Of a stretch of 34,445 bases of DNA, positions 24,090-31,761 are shown piece by piece (positions within the stretch are counted from its first letter, which is position 1; each line of letters begins with the position of its first letter). The notes beneath the pieces were generated by a model. It saw only the letters and a program-made list of their open reading frames with translations, ran no database searches and was not told where the DNA came from. The position numbers and the translations under genes are program-made. Origin of the DNA: an uncultured Christensenella sp. (GTDB lineage Bacteria > Bacillota > Clostridia > Christensenellales > Pumilibacteraceae); NCBI GenBank assembly GCA_910585055.1, contig CAJUBY010000017.1:1-34445 (forward strand). The letters run 5' to 3'.

Positions 24090-24856
24090 TAGATTCGCAC
24101 GCGCACATCTACGACGAAATGTTCGACGCGACTGGCGGTGCGGATAAAATAATTTCCGACATGGAACGCGACGGACTCGAATATATTGTTTGTGTGGGGT
24201 GCGATATACCCACATCCAAAACGTGCGTCGAGCTTGCGCAGAAAAATGAGCGCATTTACGCGACGGTCGGAGTCCATCCTTACGATGCGGATACCGTAAC
24301 GCCCGACAGTATGTCGGTACTGCGTTCGCTTGCGGTGGGAAATCAAAAGGTCGTCGCCATAGGCGAGATCGGGTTGGATCTGCATCGTCCCGGCTCCGAC
24401 AGGGCACTTCAGATAAATGCAATGAAAATGCAGTACGAGCTTGCGCGCGAACTGAAATTGCCTACGGTCTATCATATCCGCGACGGTTTCGGCGAGTTTT
24501 ATGAATTTGCCGAGAAACGCGATTTTCCGCACGGCGCGGTGCTGCACTGTTTTTCGGGGTCCGCGGAAACGGCGGAATATTACGTAAAGAAGAATTTTTA
24601 CATCTCGTTTTCGGGTACTGTCACTTACAAAAACGCCGTAAATCTCGCGCGTGCGGCTGCCGCCGTGCCGATCGACAGGCTTCTCGTAGAAACGGACAGC
24701 CCGTATCTTACGCCCGAACCTATACGGTGGCAGACCAATTTCCCCAAAAACGTCGCGTATGTGGCGGACAAGCTTGCCGAAATAAAAGGCGTTTCGAAAG
24801 ATAAAATAGCCGCTGCGACTGCGGAAAATACAAAAAGGGTGTTCGGAATATCTTGA
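24083..24856 (+). CDS. tatD: TatD-family metal-dependent hydrolase
   Basis: The 257-residue amidohydrolase-fold protein shows the TatD signatures in order: DSHAH (4-8), VGVHP, GEIGLD, the histidine region TVYHIRDG, HCFSG and ETDSPYL. These supply the metal ligands (two N-terminal His, Glu, two His, Asp). TatD proteins act as 3'-5' nucleases or deacetylases. The usual basic loop after ETDSPYL (PxRGKRNEP) reads EPIRWQTNFPKN here, so the surface that contacts nucleic acid may differ. The ATG lies within the last codons of metG, and the stop overlaps the next start, so translation is coupled in both directions. metG-tatD is a common bacterial pair. Confidence 0.93.
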   Translation: MLIDSHAHIYDEMFDATGGADKIISDMERDGLEYIVCVGCDIPTSKTCVELAQKNERIYATVGVHPYDADTVTPDSMSVLRSLAVGNQKVVAIGEIGLDLHRPGSDRALQINAMKMQYELARELKLPTVYHIRDGFGEFYEFAEKRDFPHGAVLHCFSGSAETAEYYVKKNFYISFSGTVTYKNAVNLARAAAAVPIDRLLVETDSPYLTPEPIRWQTNFPKNVAYVADKLAEIKGVSKDKIAAATAENTKRVFGIS

Positions 24857-25485
24857 TGACTGCCGATAATTACGTTTACATATTGGACGGCAAGGCGTAT
24901 GTCAATATCACCAACAAGTGTCATAATGCCTGTTCGTTCTGTATACGCAAGACCGGTAACGGCGTTGCCGGAACGCGGTTATGGCTGGAAAAAGAGCCGA
25001 CGACGGACGAAGTGCTTACGGCTTTTTCGCGCCTCGATCCAGTTTACGACGAGGTCGTGTTCTGCGGTTTCGGCGAACCGACCGAAAATTTGGAAACGCT
25101 TAAGGAATGCGCGCGCGCTTTTAAACAGTCCGGTTATCGCACTCGACTCAATACCAACGGACTCGGAAACTTGGTAAATTTCAGGAATATAGCGCCCGAA
25201 CTTACCGACATCGATACGGTGTCGGTCTCGCTCAACGCGCCGGACGCGCGTAAATACGCGGAAATAACGAATTCCGTTTACGGTCTTAAAGCGTTCGACG
25301 GGGTGTTGGATTTTGTCCGCGACTGTAAGGCGACGGGATTGAACGTAGTTTTTACAGTTGTCGACGTTATAGATCATTCGGAATTGGACGAATGCCGCAA
25401 ATTGAGCTTAGAACTCGGAATACCGCTGCGCGTACGCAAATATATCGCCGACAATTACGACTCCGGCAAAGGATCGGTGCTGTAA
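24856..25485 (+). CDS. TatD-associated radical SAM protein
   Basis: The 209-residue protein has the radical SAM 4Fe-4S motif NKCHNACSFC (Cys22, Cys26, Cys29; a Cx3Cx2C spacing), followed by the SAM-binding GFGEPTE segment. The size and its place directly after tatD fit the known TatD-linked radical SAM subgroup (TIGR04038, from memory). No C-terminal extra cluster is seen. Start ATG 24856 shares a base with the tatD stop codon. Its reaction is not known to me; the tight coupling suggests TatD and this enzyme act on one substrate. Alternative radical SAM roles cannot be excluded from sequence. Confidence 0.92.
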   Translation: MTADNYVYILDGKAYVNITNKCHNACSFCIRKTGNGVAGTRLWLEKEPTTDEVLTAFSRLDPVYDEVVFCGFGEPTENLETLKECARAFKQSGYRTRLNTNGLGNLVNFRNIAPELTDIDTVSVSLNAPDARKYAEITNSVYGLKAFDGVLDFVRDCKATGLNVVFTVVDVIDHSELDECRKLSLELGIPLRVRKYIADNYDSGKGSVL

Positions 25486-26487
25486 GTGGCGGATTTTTGG
25501 TTATATTTCGGATATATCGCAACTGTCGTAGTAATAGTTTTTCTGTCGATAAAGCTCGGTAAGTACGTCGATATCATCGACGCCAAAAGCAATATATCGG
25601 GTGCATTTATAGGCGGAGTCCTGTTGGCCGCTGTCACAAGTCTGCCGGAGCTTTTTACGTCGCTTTCCGCGGTGTGGATAGTGCGCGAAAACTCCATGAT
25701 AATCGGGAATATCTTAGGTTCCGATCTTATCAATCTTGCGTTCTTCGGCGTGTTATTGCTGATATTCGGACGCGGACTGAAAAGTGCGAAATTCTCCGTT
25801 TTTTATTATACCGCGCTTATTGTCTCGTGTGGAATGTACGCGCTTGTGTCCGTAGGATTGTATCTTGCCGAATATATGCAGTTTACGTGGTTCTCTGTAG
25901 TATCGCCGATGATACTCGTGCTGTACGTCCTTTTTGTAGGGAAAATGCCGAAAACTGCCGAAGCTCAGGCGTCTAAAAAGGACGAAGGCATAACATTAAA
26001 GCAGGCGTTTATAAGGTTTGCCGTGTGTGCGGTATTGCTTATAGGCGCGTCGATAGCCATGACGTATGTCGCGGATATCGTCGCCGATAAATTGGGGCTG
26101 GGCAAAACGTTTGCCGGCGCACTGTTTTTGGGCGTAGCTACAAGCCTTCCCGAACTTATATCTTCCGGCACGCTGTGTTACCGCAAAAACTACAATGCAG
26201 CAGCCGGCAATATAATAGGTTCGAATATTTTTAATTTTGCTATACTTTTTATCGCGGACGTGTTCTCGTTTGCGCCGGGCGGAACGGGAATATATATACT
26301 CAATAAAGATTCGAACTGGTTGCTTATATTCGGAGCGTGCGCCACAGTCGTTACGCTTGCGATGATGCTCGTAAAAAACAGATACAGTTCCAAGGGCGCA
26401 CTGTTCGGTGTATATGCAATGAACGCCGTTTCGCCGATAATGTACGTATTGTATCTGCTGATAACGACTGCGGTCATAGCCGTATAG
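25486..26487 (+). CDS. Na+/Ca2+ exchanger-family (CaCA) membrane protein
   Basis: The 333-residue chain has about ten hydrophobic helices and the two inverted alpha repeats of the CaCA family. The first is near residues 47-83 (AAVTSLPELFTS, then GNILGSDLINLA) and the second near 216-250 (GVATSLPELISS, then GNIIGSNIFNFA). The acidic Glu in each TSLPE (residues 51-55 and 219-223) is intact, so ion transport is expected, probably efflux of Ca2+ or another cation against Na+ or H+. A cytoplasmic loop of about 25 residues joins the halves. The start is GTG 25486, directly on the preceding stop codon, so translation is likely re-initiated. The preceding genes and spacing place it in the metG cluster. 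Confidence 0.9.
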   Translation: MADFWLYFGYIATVVVIVFLSIKLGKYVDIIDAKSNISGAFIGGVLLAAVTSLPELFTSLSAVWIVRENSMIIGNILGSDLINLAFFGVLLLIFGRGLKSAKFSVFYYTALIVSCGMYALVSVGLYLAEYMQFTWFSVVSPMILVLYVLFVGKMPKTAEAQASKKDEGITLKQAFIRFAVCAVLLIGASIAMTYVADIVADKLGLGKTFAGALFLGVATSLPELISSGTLCYRKNYNAAAGNIIGSNIFNFAILFIADVFSFAPGGTGIYILNKDSNWLLIFGACATVVTLAMMLVKNRYSSKGALFGVYAMNAVSPIMYVLYLLITTAVIAV

Positions 26488-26495
26488 GAGTAATT

Positions 26496-26963
26496 ATGAC
26501 ACAGGAAGTTCGGGAGAAAATAGAATTTCAATGTACCATGAACTACAAAGCGTACCGTCGTGCCATGATATCGGCGCGCGCGATATTAACTGTTGCGGTT
26601 TCGGGAGGTTTGCTGGGGCTTTGCGTTTTTTCGGTAGTGCTCGGTGTTATCCTTTCGACATCGGTATTGTTTTTGGGCGTTATATCCGTGCTTGTCGCGT
26701 ACGGAGAAGAACGTACATATACGGTATACGATACGCGTATAGTGTTTAAACGGCGCGGAGATTACAAGCGTGCGTCCGTGCCTATCGAAAATATAGTCCG
26801 AGTAAAATATAAGAGGGCGTTTTACGAGAAAAATCTCGCTACGGGCACTATAACGCTGTATGCGAAAAACGTTAAAGGGAAGTTAAAAAAATATAAAATG
26901 AAGCATATATTCGACGCCGCGCCCGTTGTCGAATATATTGATAACAGGATAAAACAAAAATAA
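26496..26963 (+). CDS. PH-domain-like membrane protein (155 aa)
   Basis: The product has a short N-terminal segment, two adjacent hydrophobic helices (about residues 25-66) and a C-terminal beta-rich domain (TYTVYDTRIVFKR, then ENIVRVKYKR, TGTITLYAK and a final helix). This is the layout of small bacterial PH-like (bPH/YdbS-type) membrane proteins, whose function is mostly unknown. AGGAG five nt before ATG 26496 defines the start; longer in-frame extensions overlap the exchanger gene. It stands 8 nt after the exchanger and 20 nt before the DUF3737 gene. Confidence 0.8.
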   Translation: MTQEVREKIEFQCTMNYKAYRRAMISARAILTVAVSGGLLGLCVFSVVLGVILSTSVLFLGVISVLVAYGEERTYTVYDTRIVFKRRGDYKRASVPIENIVRVKYKRAFYEKNLATGTITLYAKNVKGKLKKYKMKHIFDAAPVVEYIDNRIKQK

Positions 26964-26983
26964 CAACGACAAAGGATATTCTA

Positions 26984-27841
26984 ATGAAGACGGAAAACAT
27001 AACGACTGACGAAGAACGCGCGTTTTACGGATCGGAATATATATCTCTTAAAAACTGTAATTTTCGCGGCGAAGCGGACGGAGAGAGCGCGCTCAAAGAA
27101 TGCGGCGCAGTGGAAGCTGTAGACTGCACTTTCGATCTGCGTTATCCGCTGTGGCACGACCGATCGGTAGTGCTGGAAAATTGCGATATGACGCCAAATT
27201 GCCGTGCGGCGCTTTGGTATACACGCAACATTACCGCAACTAAAACCAAAATGCACGGGATAAAAGCCCTGCGCGAATGCAAAAACACGGTTTTACGAGA
27301 ATGCGATATAGTTTCGCCGGAGTTCGGTTGGTTTTCCGACGGCGTGCGTATTGCGGACAGTTCTGTCAAAAGCGAGTATTTTATGATGCGCGCGAAAAAC
27401 ATATCGGCGCAGCGTATCGATTTTAAAGGGAAGTATTCTTTCCAGTACGTAGACGGCGCCGTTATCGTCGACAGCAAGCTCGATACGAAAGATGCGTTTT
27501 GGCATTCGAAAAACGTCACCGTGGAAAATTGCGTCGTCATCGGCGAATATTTGGGGTGGTTCAGTAAAAATATTACATTTAAAAACTGTACGATAATAGG
27601 TACCCAGCCTTTATGCTATTGCAAAAATTTAAAGCTTATAGACTGCGTTATGCAGAAATCCGACCTTGCGTTCGAACGTTCGGAAGTGTACGCCGTTCTG
27701 ATAGAAGACATCGTAAGCATAAAAAATCCGTATAGGGGAGTTATAAAAGTTCCTGCCGTAGGCGAGATCATCCGCGACGATAAAAACGCCAAGTGTAAAA
27801 TACTTATCGATCCGGCGCTGAAAAGAAAGGGCGGCGAATAA
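26984..27841 (+). CDS. DUF3737 beta-helix protein
   Basis: This 285-residue protein is of the DUF3737 type, recognised from the running pattern of short strands such as LKNCNFRGEADGESALKEC, WHDRSVVLENCDM, ALWYTRNITATKTKM, FWHSKNVTVENCVV and FKNCTIIGTQPLCYCKN. Each rung is about 20 residues with an aligned Cys or hydrophobic stack, which implies a right-handed parallel beta-helix like that of pentapeptide or pectate-lyase-like proteins. No catalytic site is known. It has no signal peptide. AAAGGAT precedes ATG. The stop overlaps the ATG of the next gene (TAATG), so translation is coupled. Confidence 0.88.
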   Translation: MKTENITTDEERAFYGSEYISLKNCNFRGEADGESALKECGAVEAVDCTFDLRYPLWHDRSVVLENCDMTPNCRAALWYTRNITATKTKMHGIKALRECKNTVLRECDIVSPEFGWFSDGVRIADSSVKSEYFMMRAKNISAQRIDFKGKYSFQYVDGAVIVDSKLDTKDAFWHSKNVTVENCVVIGEYLGWFSKNITFKNCTIIGTQPLCYCKNLKLIDCVMQKSDLAFERSEVYAVLIEDIVSIKNPYRGVIKVPAVGEIIRDDKNAKCKILIDPALKRKGGE

Positions 27842-28155
27842 TGAAGGGCGCGTTTGCAGACGACGTTTACGAAGCGGTCAAAACTGTTCCGTCGGGCAAA
27901 GTCGCGACATACGGTCAGATTGCATTGATGTCCGGACACCGCGGCGCCGCGCGCGCGGTCGGTAACGCTTTGCACGTAAACCCGTTTCCCGGTACGGTGC
28001 CGTGTCACAGAGTGGTCGGCGCCGACGGCAGGCTCGCGCCAGGGTTCGCTTTCGGCGGAAGCGGCGAACAGAGACGTCTGCTGCAAAGCGAGGGCGTCGA
28101 CGTTTCGGACGATAATACCGTCGATTTGCAAAAATTTCAGTGGCGCGGAAATTGA
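27841..28155 (+). CDS. MGMT-domain protein (methylated-DNA transferase fold)
   Basis: The 104-residue protein consists of the C-terminal DNA-binding and active-site domain of O6-alkylguanine-DNA alkyltransferase alone. The active-site box PCHRVVG is intact, with Cys55, so it is not one of the alkyltransferase-like proteins that carry Trp here. The Asn-hinge/recognition helix region (GAARAVGNALHVNP) is present and the usual PGRLxGxxGG-like loop appears as APGFAFGGSG. The N-terminal domain of Ogt is absent, which is common for the short family. It is likely to remove or sense O6-alkyl guanine lesions. It is the last gene before the terminator at 28177-28209. Confidence 0.9.
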   Translation: MKGAFADDVYEAVKTVPSGKVATYGQIALMSGHRGAARAVGNALHVNPFPGTVPCHRVVGADGRLAPGFAFGGSGEQRRLLQSEGVDVSDDNTVDLQKFQWRGN

Positions 28156-28176
28156 TTTGTTCGAATTTAATATAAG

Positions 28177-28209
28177 AAACACGTACGAAATCGATCGCAC
28201 GTGTTTTTT
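28177..28209 (+). terminator. Intrinsic terminator of the long cluster
   Basis: AAACACGT (28177-28184) pairs with ACGTGTTT (28199-28206), followed by TTTTATT. It ends the plus-strand cluster that starts at 19451. Confidence 0.82.
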
Positions 28210-28216
28210 ATTGTAA

Positions 28217-28244
28217 CTGACGGCACTGCCATGGCATATATAAT
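28217..28244 (+). promoter_or_regulatory. Candidate promoter on the CwlJ start
   Basis: CTGACG (28217-28222), a 16-bp spacer and TATAAT (28239-28244) end four bases before ATG 28249. The -35 is weak (4 of 6). Germination genes are often transcribed by sporulation sigma factors, whose boxes I cannot call here, so this may not be the real promoter. Confidence 0.4.
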
Positions 28245-28248
28245 TGCT

Positions 28249-28659
28249 ATGAACGAATTGGAGCTTTTGGCAAGATTGATTCAGTGCGAAGCGGGCGGCG
28301 AGGGAGATACCGGAATGCGCGCAGTGGCATCTGTCATAATGAACAGAGTTCGGCAGATGCAGGGCGAGTACGGAAGATATAATTCGGTAAACGATGTCGT
28401 GTTTGCGCCCAGGCAGTTCGAATGCGCGACCGATCAGCCGCAAAACCTGTATAATATGTCGCCAGAACCCATCCATTATTCGATCGCGCAGTGGGCGCTT
28501 GCAGGCGGAAGATTATCCGATACTTCCGACGCGCTTTGGTTTTTCAACCCTTATTCCGATACTTGTCGCCCCAATTTTCCCAATAACAACGGGTATTTTC
28601 GTACCCGTATAGGAAACCATTGTTTTTATTCGCCGACGGACAGTTATTTTTTGACGTGA
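28249..28659 (+). CDS. cwlJ: CwlJ-like spore cortex-lytic hydrolase
   Basis: The 136-residue protein matches CwlJ of B. subtilis in length and layout: LLARLIQCEAGGEGDTGMRAV at the start with the catalytic Glu region, MNRVR, a VFAPRQFEC segment, ALWFFNPYSDTCRP, and HCFYSPT near the end. It is the SleB/CwlJ catalytic domain (Hydrolase_2) that cuts spore cortex peptidoglycan during germination. No signal peptide is present, as in CwlJ, which is held in the coat from the mother-cell side. The frame is open further upstream (ATG 28231), but no ribosome site exists for either start; ATG 28249 fits the family length. A GerQ-like gene follows 40 nt later, the same order as cwlJ-gerQ in Bacillus. Confidence 0.88.
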   Translation: MNELELLARLIQCEAGGEGDTGMRAVASVIMNRVRQMQGEYGRYNSVNDVVFAPRQFECATDQPQNLYNMSPEPIHYSIAQWALAGGRLSDTSDALWFFNPYSDTCRPNFPNNNGYFRTRIGNHCFYSPTDSYFLT

Positions 28660-28699
28660 CGCCGCGGCGTTATTAATTTATGTAAAAGGAGAATTCTTT

Positions 28700-28966
28700 A
28701 TGGATTGCGAAAACAGACCTGTTGACATCAACATTCCCGAGCCTCTTCCCGATTTCAACGCGGAAAACAATATAGGAACGTGGAAACAGTTATTTGCTTC
28801 CAACATAGGAAAACGCGTAAAAATAGAAATTTCGCTGTTCGACGGAACTGTGCGTTCTATCTGCGGCGATATCTATCTCGTGGGCAATGCATATGTCGGA
28901 GTTTCGAGCGGCGATAAGCTCTGCTTCGGCGACCTGTTTTCTATAAAATTCGTAACTTTTTATTGA
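28700..28966 (+). CDS. GerQ-like spore coat protein (putative)
   Basis: The 88-residue protein has a polar, Asn/Pro-rich N-terminus (PEPLPDFNAENN) and then a small beta domain: WKQLFASNIGKRVKIEISLFDGTVRS, GDIYLVGNAYVGVSS and LFSIKFVTFY at the very end. This plan resembles GerQ, the coat protein that CwlJ needs for activity, and also related clostridial coat proteins with the N/IGKxVxxE ... IKFVTF pattern. Sequence identity to GerQ cannot be judged here, so the name is based on the domain and on its position after cwlJ. AAAAGGAG stands 7 nt before the ATG. Its 3' end overlaps that of the convergent ppx gene by 7 nt. Confidence 0.75.
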   Translation: MDCENRPVDINIPEPLPDFNAENNIGTWKQLFASNIGKRVKIEISLFDGTVRSICGDIYLVGNAYVGVSSGDKLCFGDLFSIKFVTFY

Positions 28967-29799
28967 TCGAGAACAAAGCCGTTAAGTACGGCTTCGAGAT
29001 TTCCGGCATCCGATACATAAAATTCCGTATGTCCCAGATAATTCAGCAATGCCTGTATAGCGATCGCGCCGTACGGCAGTGTGTCCGCGCGCTTTGAAGC
29101 GACGGGGCGGAATAACGCTAGGTTGGGACTGAACAATATCGGCATAATATCGTCGAGCTGTTTTGCCGTGAATTTCGCGGTCACTTTACGCTTATCGTAT
29201 ATCTTAAGCCCGAGGATTGCCGCGGCTATGGTACATATGCTTCCGCCAGATATTACAAGAGGATATTTCGGAACGTCGCCGTATTCTGCGAGCATCGAAG
29301 GGAGCGTGTCTACCGCGCGCCTGAGATCTCCCGAAAAGGTGTTTTTCAATACGACAACGCCGAGCGGCAGACTTTTTACATAACTCGGCGTTTTTCCGTC
29401 GGGCGACGCTATGATCTCCATGCTTCCGCCGCCGAGATCGCATACCGTAACGGCTCCGTCCGGTTTTTCCGCGCCTGCGAGCGCAAGCTCCGCCTCTTTC
29501 ATGGGGGAGAGCACTGCTACGTAAAGTCCGGTCGCCGATCTTATTTCGGCGCAGAACGCACTGCCGTCGGCTGCGCGACGCACGGCTTCGGTGGCGAAAA
29601 CTTTTATTTCCGAACACTGCTTTTGCGCGCACAGTTCGGCGTATTCTTTAAGCGTTGCGACGGTCGCGGCCTTACCGGCAGGCGACAGCCGAGACGTAGT
29701 TCCTATACCGTCCGCAAGCTTTGTTATTGCAGACCGCGTAGTGCCGTCGGACATTGCGAGCCTTACGGAGTTGGAACCTATATCTATAGCGGCGATCAT
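28960..29799 (-). CDS. Ppx/GppA-type phosphatase (N-terminal domains only)
   Basis: The 279-residue protein has the actin-like ATPase fold of exopolyphosphatase/guanosine pentaphosphatase. Visible are AIDIGSNSVRLAM at the N-terminus, EAVRRAADG, the LSPMKEAELA region, the DLGGGSMEI phosphate motif and the VISGGSICTIAAAILGL region near the C-terminus. The C-terminal helical HD-like domain of E. coli Ppx is absent, as in short Firmicutes versions. It likely hydrolyses polyphosphate or ppGpp-type nucleotides, but which of these cannot be read. GGAG precedes the ATG. It is separated from the upstream minus-strand gene by a terminator at 29824-29850. Confidence 0.9.
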   Translation of the reverse strand: MIAAIDIGSNSVRLAMSDGTTRSAITKLADGIGTTSRLSPAGKAATVATLKEYAELCAQKQCSEIKVFATEAVRRAADGSAFCAEIRSATGLYVAVLSPMKEAELALAGAEKPDGAVTVCDLGGGSMEIIASPDGKTPSYVKSLPLGVVVLKNTFSGDLRRAVDTLPSMLAEYGDVPKYPLVISGGSICTIAAAILGLKIYDKRKVTAKFTAKQLDDIMPILFSPNLALFRPVASKRADTLPYGAIAIQALLNYLGHTEFYVSDAGNLEAVLNGFVLDQ

Positions 29800-29823
29800 G
29801 ATTGCTCCATAATTATAAAAAAT

Positions 29824-29850
29824 AAAGGTCGGACATCCGACCTTTTTACT
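29824..29850 (-). terminator. Terminator of the minus-strand ftsB-like gene
   Basis: AAAGGTCGGA and TCCGACCTTT (29824-29833 and 29836-29845) pair perfectly. Minus-strand reading continues into TTTATTTTTT, so the ftsB-like gene transcript ends here. Confidence 0.85.
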
Positions 29851-29895
29851 TTACCGAAACGGCGGCGCATGTGAGCGTCGAACCACAATATACGT

Positions 29896-30186
29896 TTATT
29901 GACCGCCTATGACGATCTCGCCGCGGTAGATCATGTCGAGTACCTCGCGAGCGTAAGTTTCCACAAACTCGGACGACTGACAGTATTCTATCATATTGTC
30001 GTTACTTTGTATAAGCCTGTCGAGCTTTGCGTTTTGCGCATTAAGCGCGTCCATGCGGCTGTTGACGGCGCCAAGTTTTACAAGATTGACGATAAGAGCA
30101 ATGACCAACATAACAAGAAGCGCCGCCAGTGCGCACACTACTATTTTTATTACGGTCTTGCGTGTGTTTTTTGTTTCGGATACCAT
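29896..30186 (-). CDS. FtsB/DivIC-like septum formation protein
   Basis: The 96-residue protein has the FtsB/DivIC plan: a short basic N-terminus, one membrane helix (about 12-34), a coiled coil (LGAVNSRMDALNAQNAKLDRLIQ) and the C-terminal EFVETYAREVLDMIYRGEIVI signature. DivIC and FtsL form the complex that recruits and activates the septal peptidoglycan synthase. No ribosome site precedes ATG 30186, and a near-perfect promoter ends nine bases before it, so the mRNA probably starts within 2-3 nt of the start codon. It lies downstream of gltX but has its own promoter. Confidence 0.88.
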   Translation of the reverse strand: MVSETKNTRKTVIKIVVCALAALLVMLVIALIVNLVKLGAVNSRMDALNAQNAKLDRLIQSNDNMIEYCQSSEFVETYAREVLDMIYRGEIVIGGQ

Positions 30187-30195
30187 AGTGTTTTA

Positions 30196-30224
30196 ATTGT
30201 ATCATCACGAACGGCTGTTGTCAA
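30196..30224 (-). promoter_or_regulatory. Sigma-A promoter abutting the ftsB-like start
   Basis: On the minus strand, TTGACA (30224-30219), a 17-bp spacer and TACAAT (30201-30196) leave nine bases before ATG 30186. Transcription should begin about 2-3 nt upstream of the ATG. Confidence 0.8.
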
Positions 30225-30257
30225 GTCCCATGACGGAGATAAATATATATTTTACCG

Positions 30258-31670
30258 CTAGGCTTTTAATATTTCTTTTACATGACTAAGCCTGCGTAAC
30301 GCTTCCGCCTTGCCGAATAGCTTTATCATTTCCGCGCCGCCGCCCGGAGTTGCCGCAGCGCCGGTCAGCGCTATGCGGTATATCCACATCACCTGACCCT
30401 TTTTAAGCCCTTCGGCTTCGGCGACAGCTTCGAGCGCGGCGTTAAGATCTTCGGCTTCCGTCGCTTTTATGCAACTGTCTATAAGTCTGCGCGCCATGTC
30501 GACGTCTGTCTTCCATTTTTTGTTGACGAAAAGTTCGGTGTCGAAACTGTCGAAAGCGTCGAGAAATGCGGAACGTTCTTTAATGTCTGTAAGTATCTCG
30601 ACGCGCGGCTGCAACAGCTCGGAAAGATATTCGTAATCTATATTTTTATCGGGGCAGTATTCCGCGTAGAAGGGAAGCGCGGCGGCGTGGAATTCGTACG
30701 CGCTCATTTCTTTTACGTACAGCGAATTGAGCCAGCGCATTTTGGTTTCGTCGAATATGGACGACGATTTCTGCAGCCCTTCTATCGAGAATAGGTCGAT
30801 AAGTTCGTCCATCGATAATTTTTCTCGATTGTTTTTGGGGTTCCAGCCGAGTAGCGCTATATAGTTGACTATGGCGTGCGGCAGAAATCCTTTGCGCAGA
30901 AAGTCTTCGAATCCGGCGTCGCCGTCGCGCTTGGATAATTTGTGCTGCGCGTCGCGCATTATCGGTTGCAGGTGGATATAGACGGGTCGTTCCCAACCGA
31001 GCGCGTCGTACAGCAGGTTGTACTTGGGCGTGGACATGAGATATTCGACGCCGCGAATGCAGTGCGTAATGCCCATCAGATGATCGTCTATGACATTGGC
31101 AAAATTATATGTCGGCATGCCGTCCGATTTTATAAGGATGTTGTCCTCGAGATCGGAAAAATCCACCGTAACGTCGCCGAAAACTTCATCGTGATATGTC
31201 GAATTGCCGGTCTCCGGAATATTCTGACGAATTACGTACGGTTCGCCGCGCGCTATTCGTTCTTGCACTTCGGCTTTGGAAAGGCGAAGACAGTGTTTGT
31301 CGTATTTGGTCGCGCCGTGTTCGTGGATATCCGAAAGCCGTTCCTTGGAACAGAAACAACAGTACGCGTCGCCGCTTTCCAAAAGCTGCTTTGCATATTT
31401 CAAATAGATGTCTTTGCGTTCCGATTGGATATAAGGACCGTGATCTCCGCCGACGATAGGACCTTCATCGTAGCGTATTCCGGCCTTGTCAAGAGCGGAT
31501 ATTATTATGTCCACAGCGCCCGCGACTTCGCGTGTGCGGTCGGTGTCTTCTATGCGCAGAATGAATTTTCCGCCGTGCTTTTTGGCGAAAAGATACGCGT
31601 AAAGCGCTGTTCGCAAACCGCCTATGTGAAGATATCCGGTGGGACTCGGTGCAAATCTGGTGCGGACCAT
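30258..31670 (-). CDS. gltX: Glutamyl-tRNA synthetase
   Basis: This is a class I synthetase of 470 residues. The N-terminal PSPTGYLHIGGLRTAL (HIGG at 15-18) and the KLSKR loop (244-248) form the ATP site. IEDTDRTR, the CCFCSKE segment (about 99-105) and the INSLYVKEM-like C-terminal region agree with bacterial GluRS. It charges tRNA-Glu and, in organisms without glutaminyl-tRNA synthetase, may also act on tRNA-Gln; this cannot be told here. AGGAGAG stands 5 nt before the ATG. A promoter facing pepV lies just upstream (see that entry). It is followed on the same strand by the ftsB-like gene. Confidence 0.96.
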   Translation of the reverse strand: MVRTRFAPSPTGYLHIGGLRTALYAYLFAKKHGGKFILRIEDTDRTREVAGAVDIIISALDKAGIRYDEGPIVGGDHGPYIQSERKDIYLKYAKQLLESGDAYCCFCSKERLSDIHEHGATKYDKHCLRLSKAEVQERIARGEPYVIRQNIPETGNSTYHDEVFGDVTVDFSDLEDNILIKSDGMPTYNFANVIDDHLMGITHCIRGVEYLMSTPKYNLLYDALGWERPVYIHLQPIMRDAQHKLSKRDGDAGFEDFLRKGFLPHAIVNYIALLGWNPKNNREKLSMDELIDLFSIEGLQKSSSIFDETKMRWLNSLYVKEMSAYEFHAAALPFYAEYCPDKNIDYEYLSELLQPRVEILTDIKERSAFLDAFDSFDTELFVNKKWKTDVDMARRLIDSCIKATEAEDLNAALEAVAEAEGLKKGQVMWIYRIALTGAAATPGGGAEMIKLFGKAEALRRLSHVKEILKA

Positions 31671-31679
31671 ATTCTCTCC

Positions 31680-31708
31680 TTGACAATCTCTGTCGCGTCG
31701 TATATAAT
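31680..31708 (+). promoter_or_regulatory. Perfect-consensus promoter of pepV
   Basis: TTGACA (31680-31685), a 17-bp spacer and TATAAT (31703-31708) predict a start near 31715 and a leader of about 45 nt with AAGGAAG before ATG 31762. Confidence 0.85.
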
Positions 31709-31714
31709 AACATT

Positions 31715-31743
31715 ATTGTAATGCTTTTGCGCGCAAAACGCAA
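31715..31743 (-). promoter_or_regulatory. Promoter of gltX, interlocked with the pepV promoter
   Basis: On the minus strand, TTGCGT (31743-31738), a 17-bp spacer and TACAAT (31720-31715) predict a start near 31708. Polymerase bound here would cover the pepV start, and the reverse. Confidence 0.68.
31725..31738. promoter_or_regulatory. 14-bp perfect palindrome, candidate operator
   Basis: TTTTGCGCGCAAAA lies just after the predicted pepV start and within the gltX -35/spacer region. It has the symmetry of a dimeric repressor site. No regulator is identified. Confidence 0.45.
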
Positions 31744-31761
31744 GCGAATAAGGAAGTTATT

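Noticed and set aside
22050..24547. Minus-strand frames of 324 and 305 residues opposite metG and tatD
   Set aside because: Both are antisense to conserved genes with all motifs intact.
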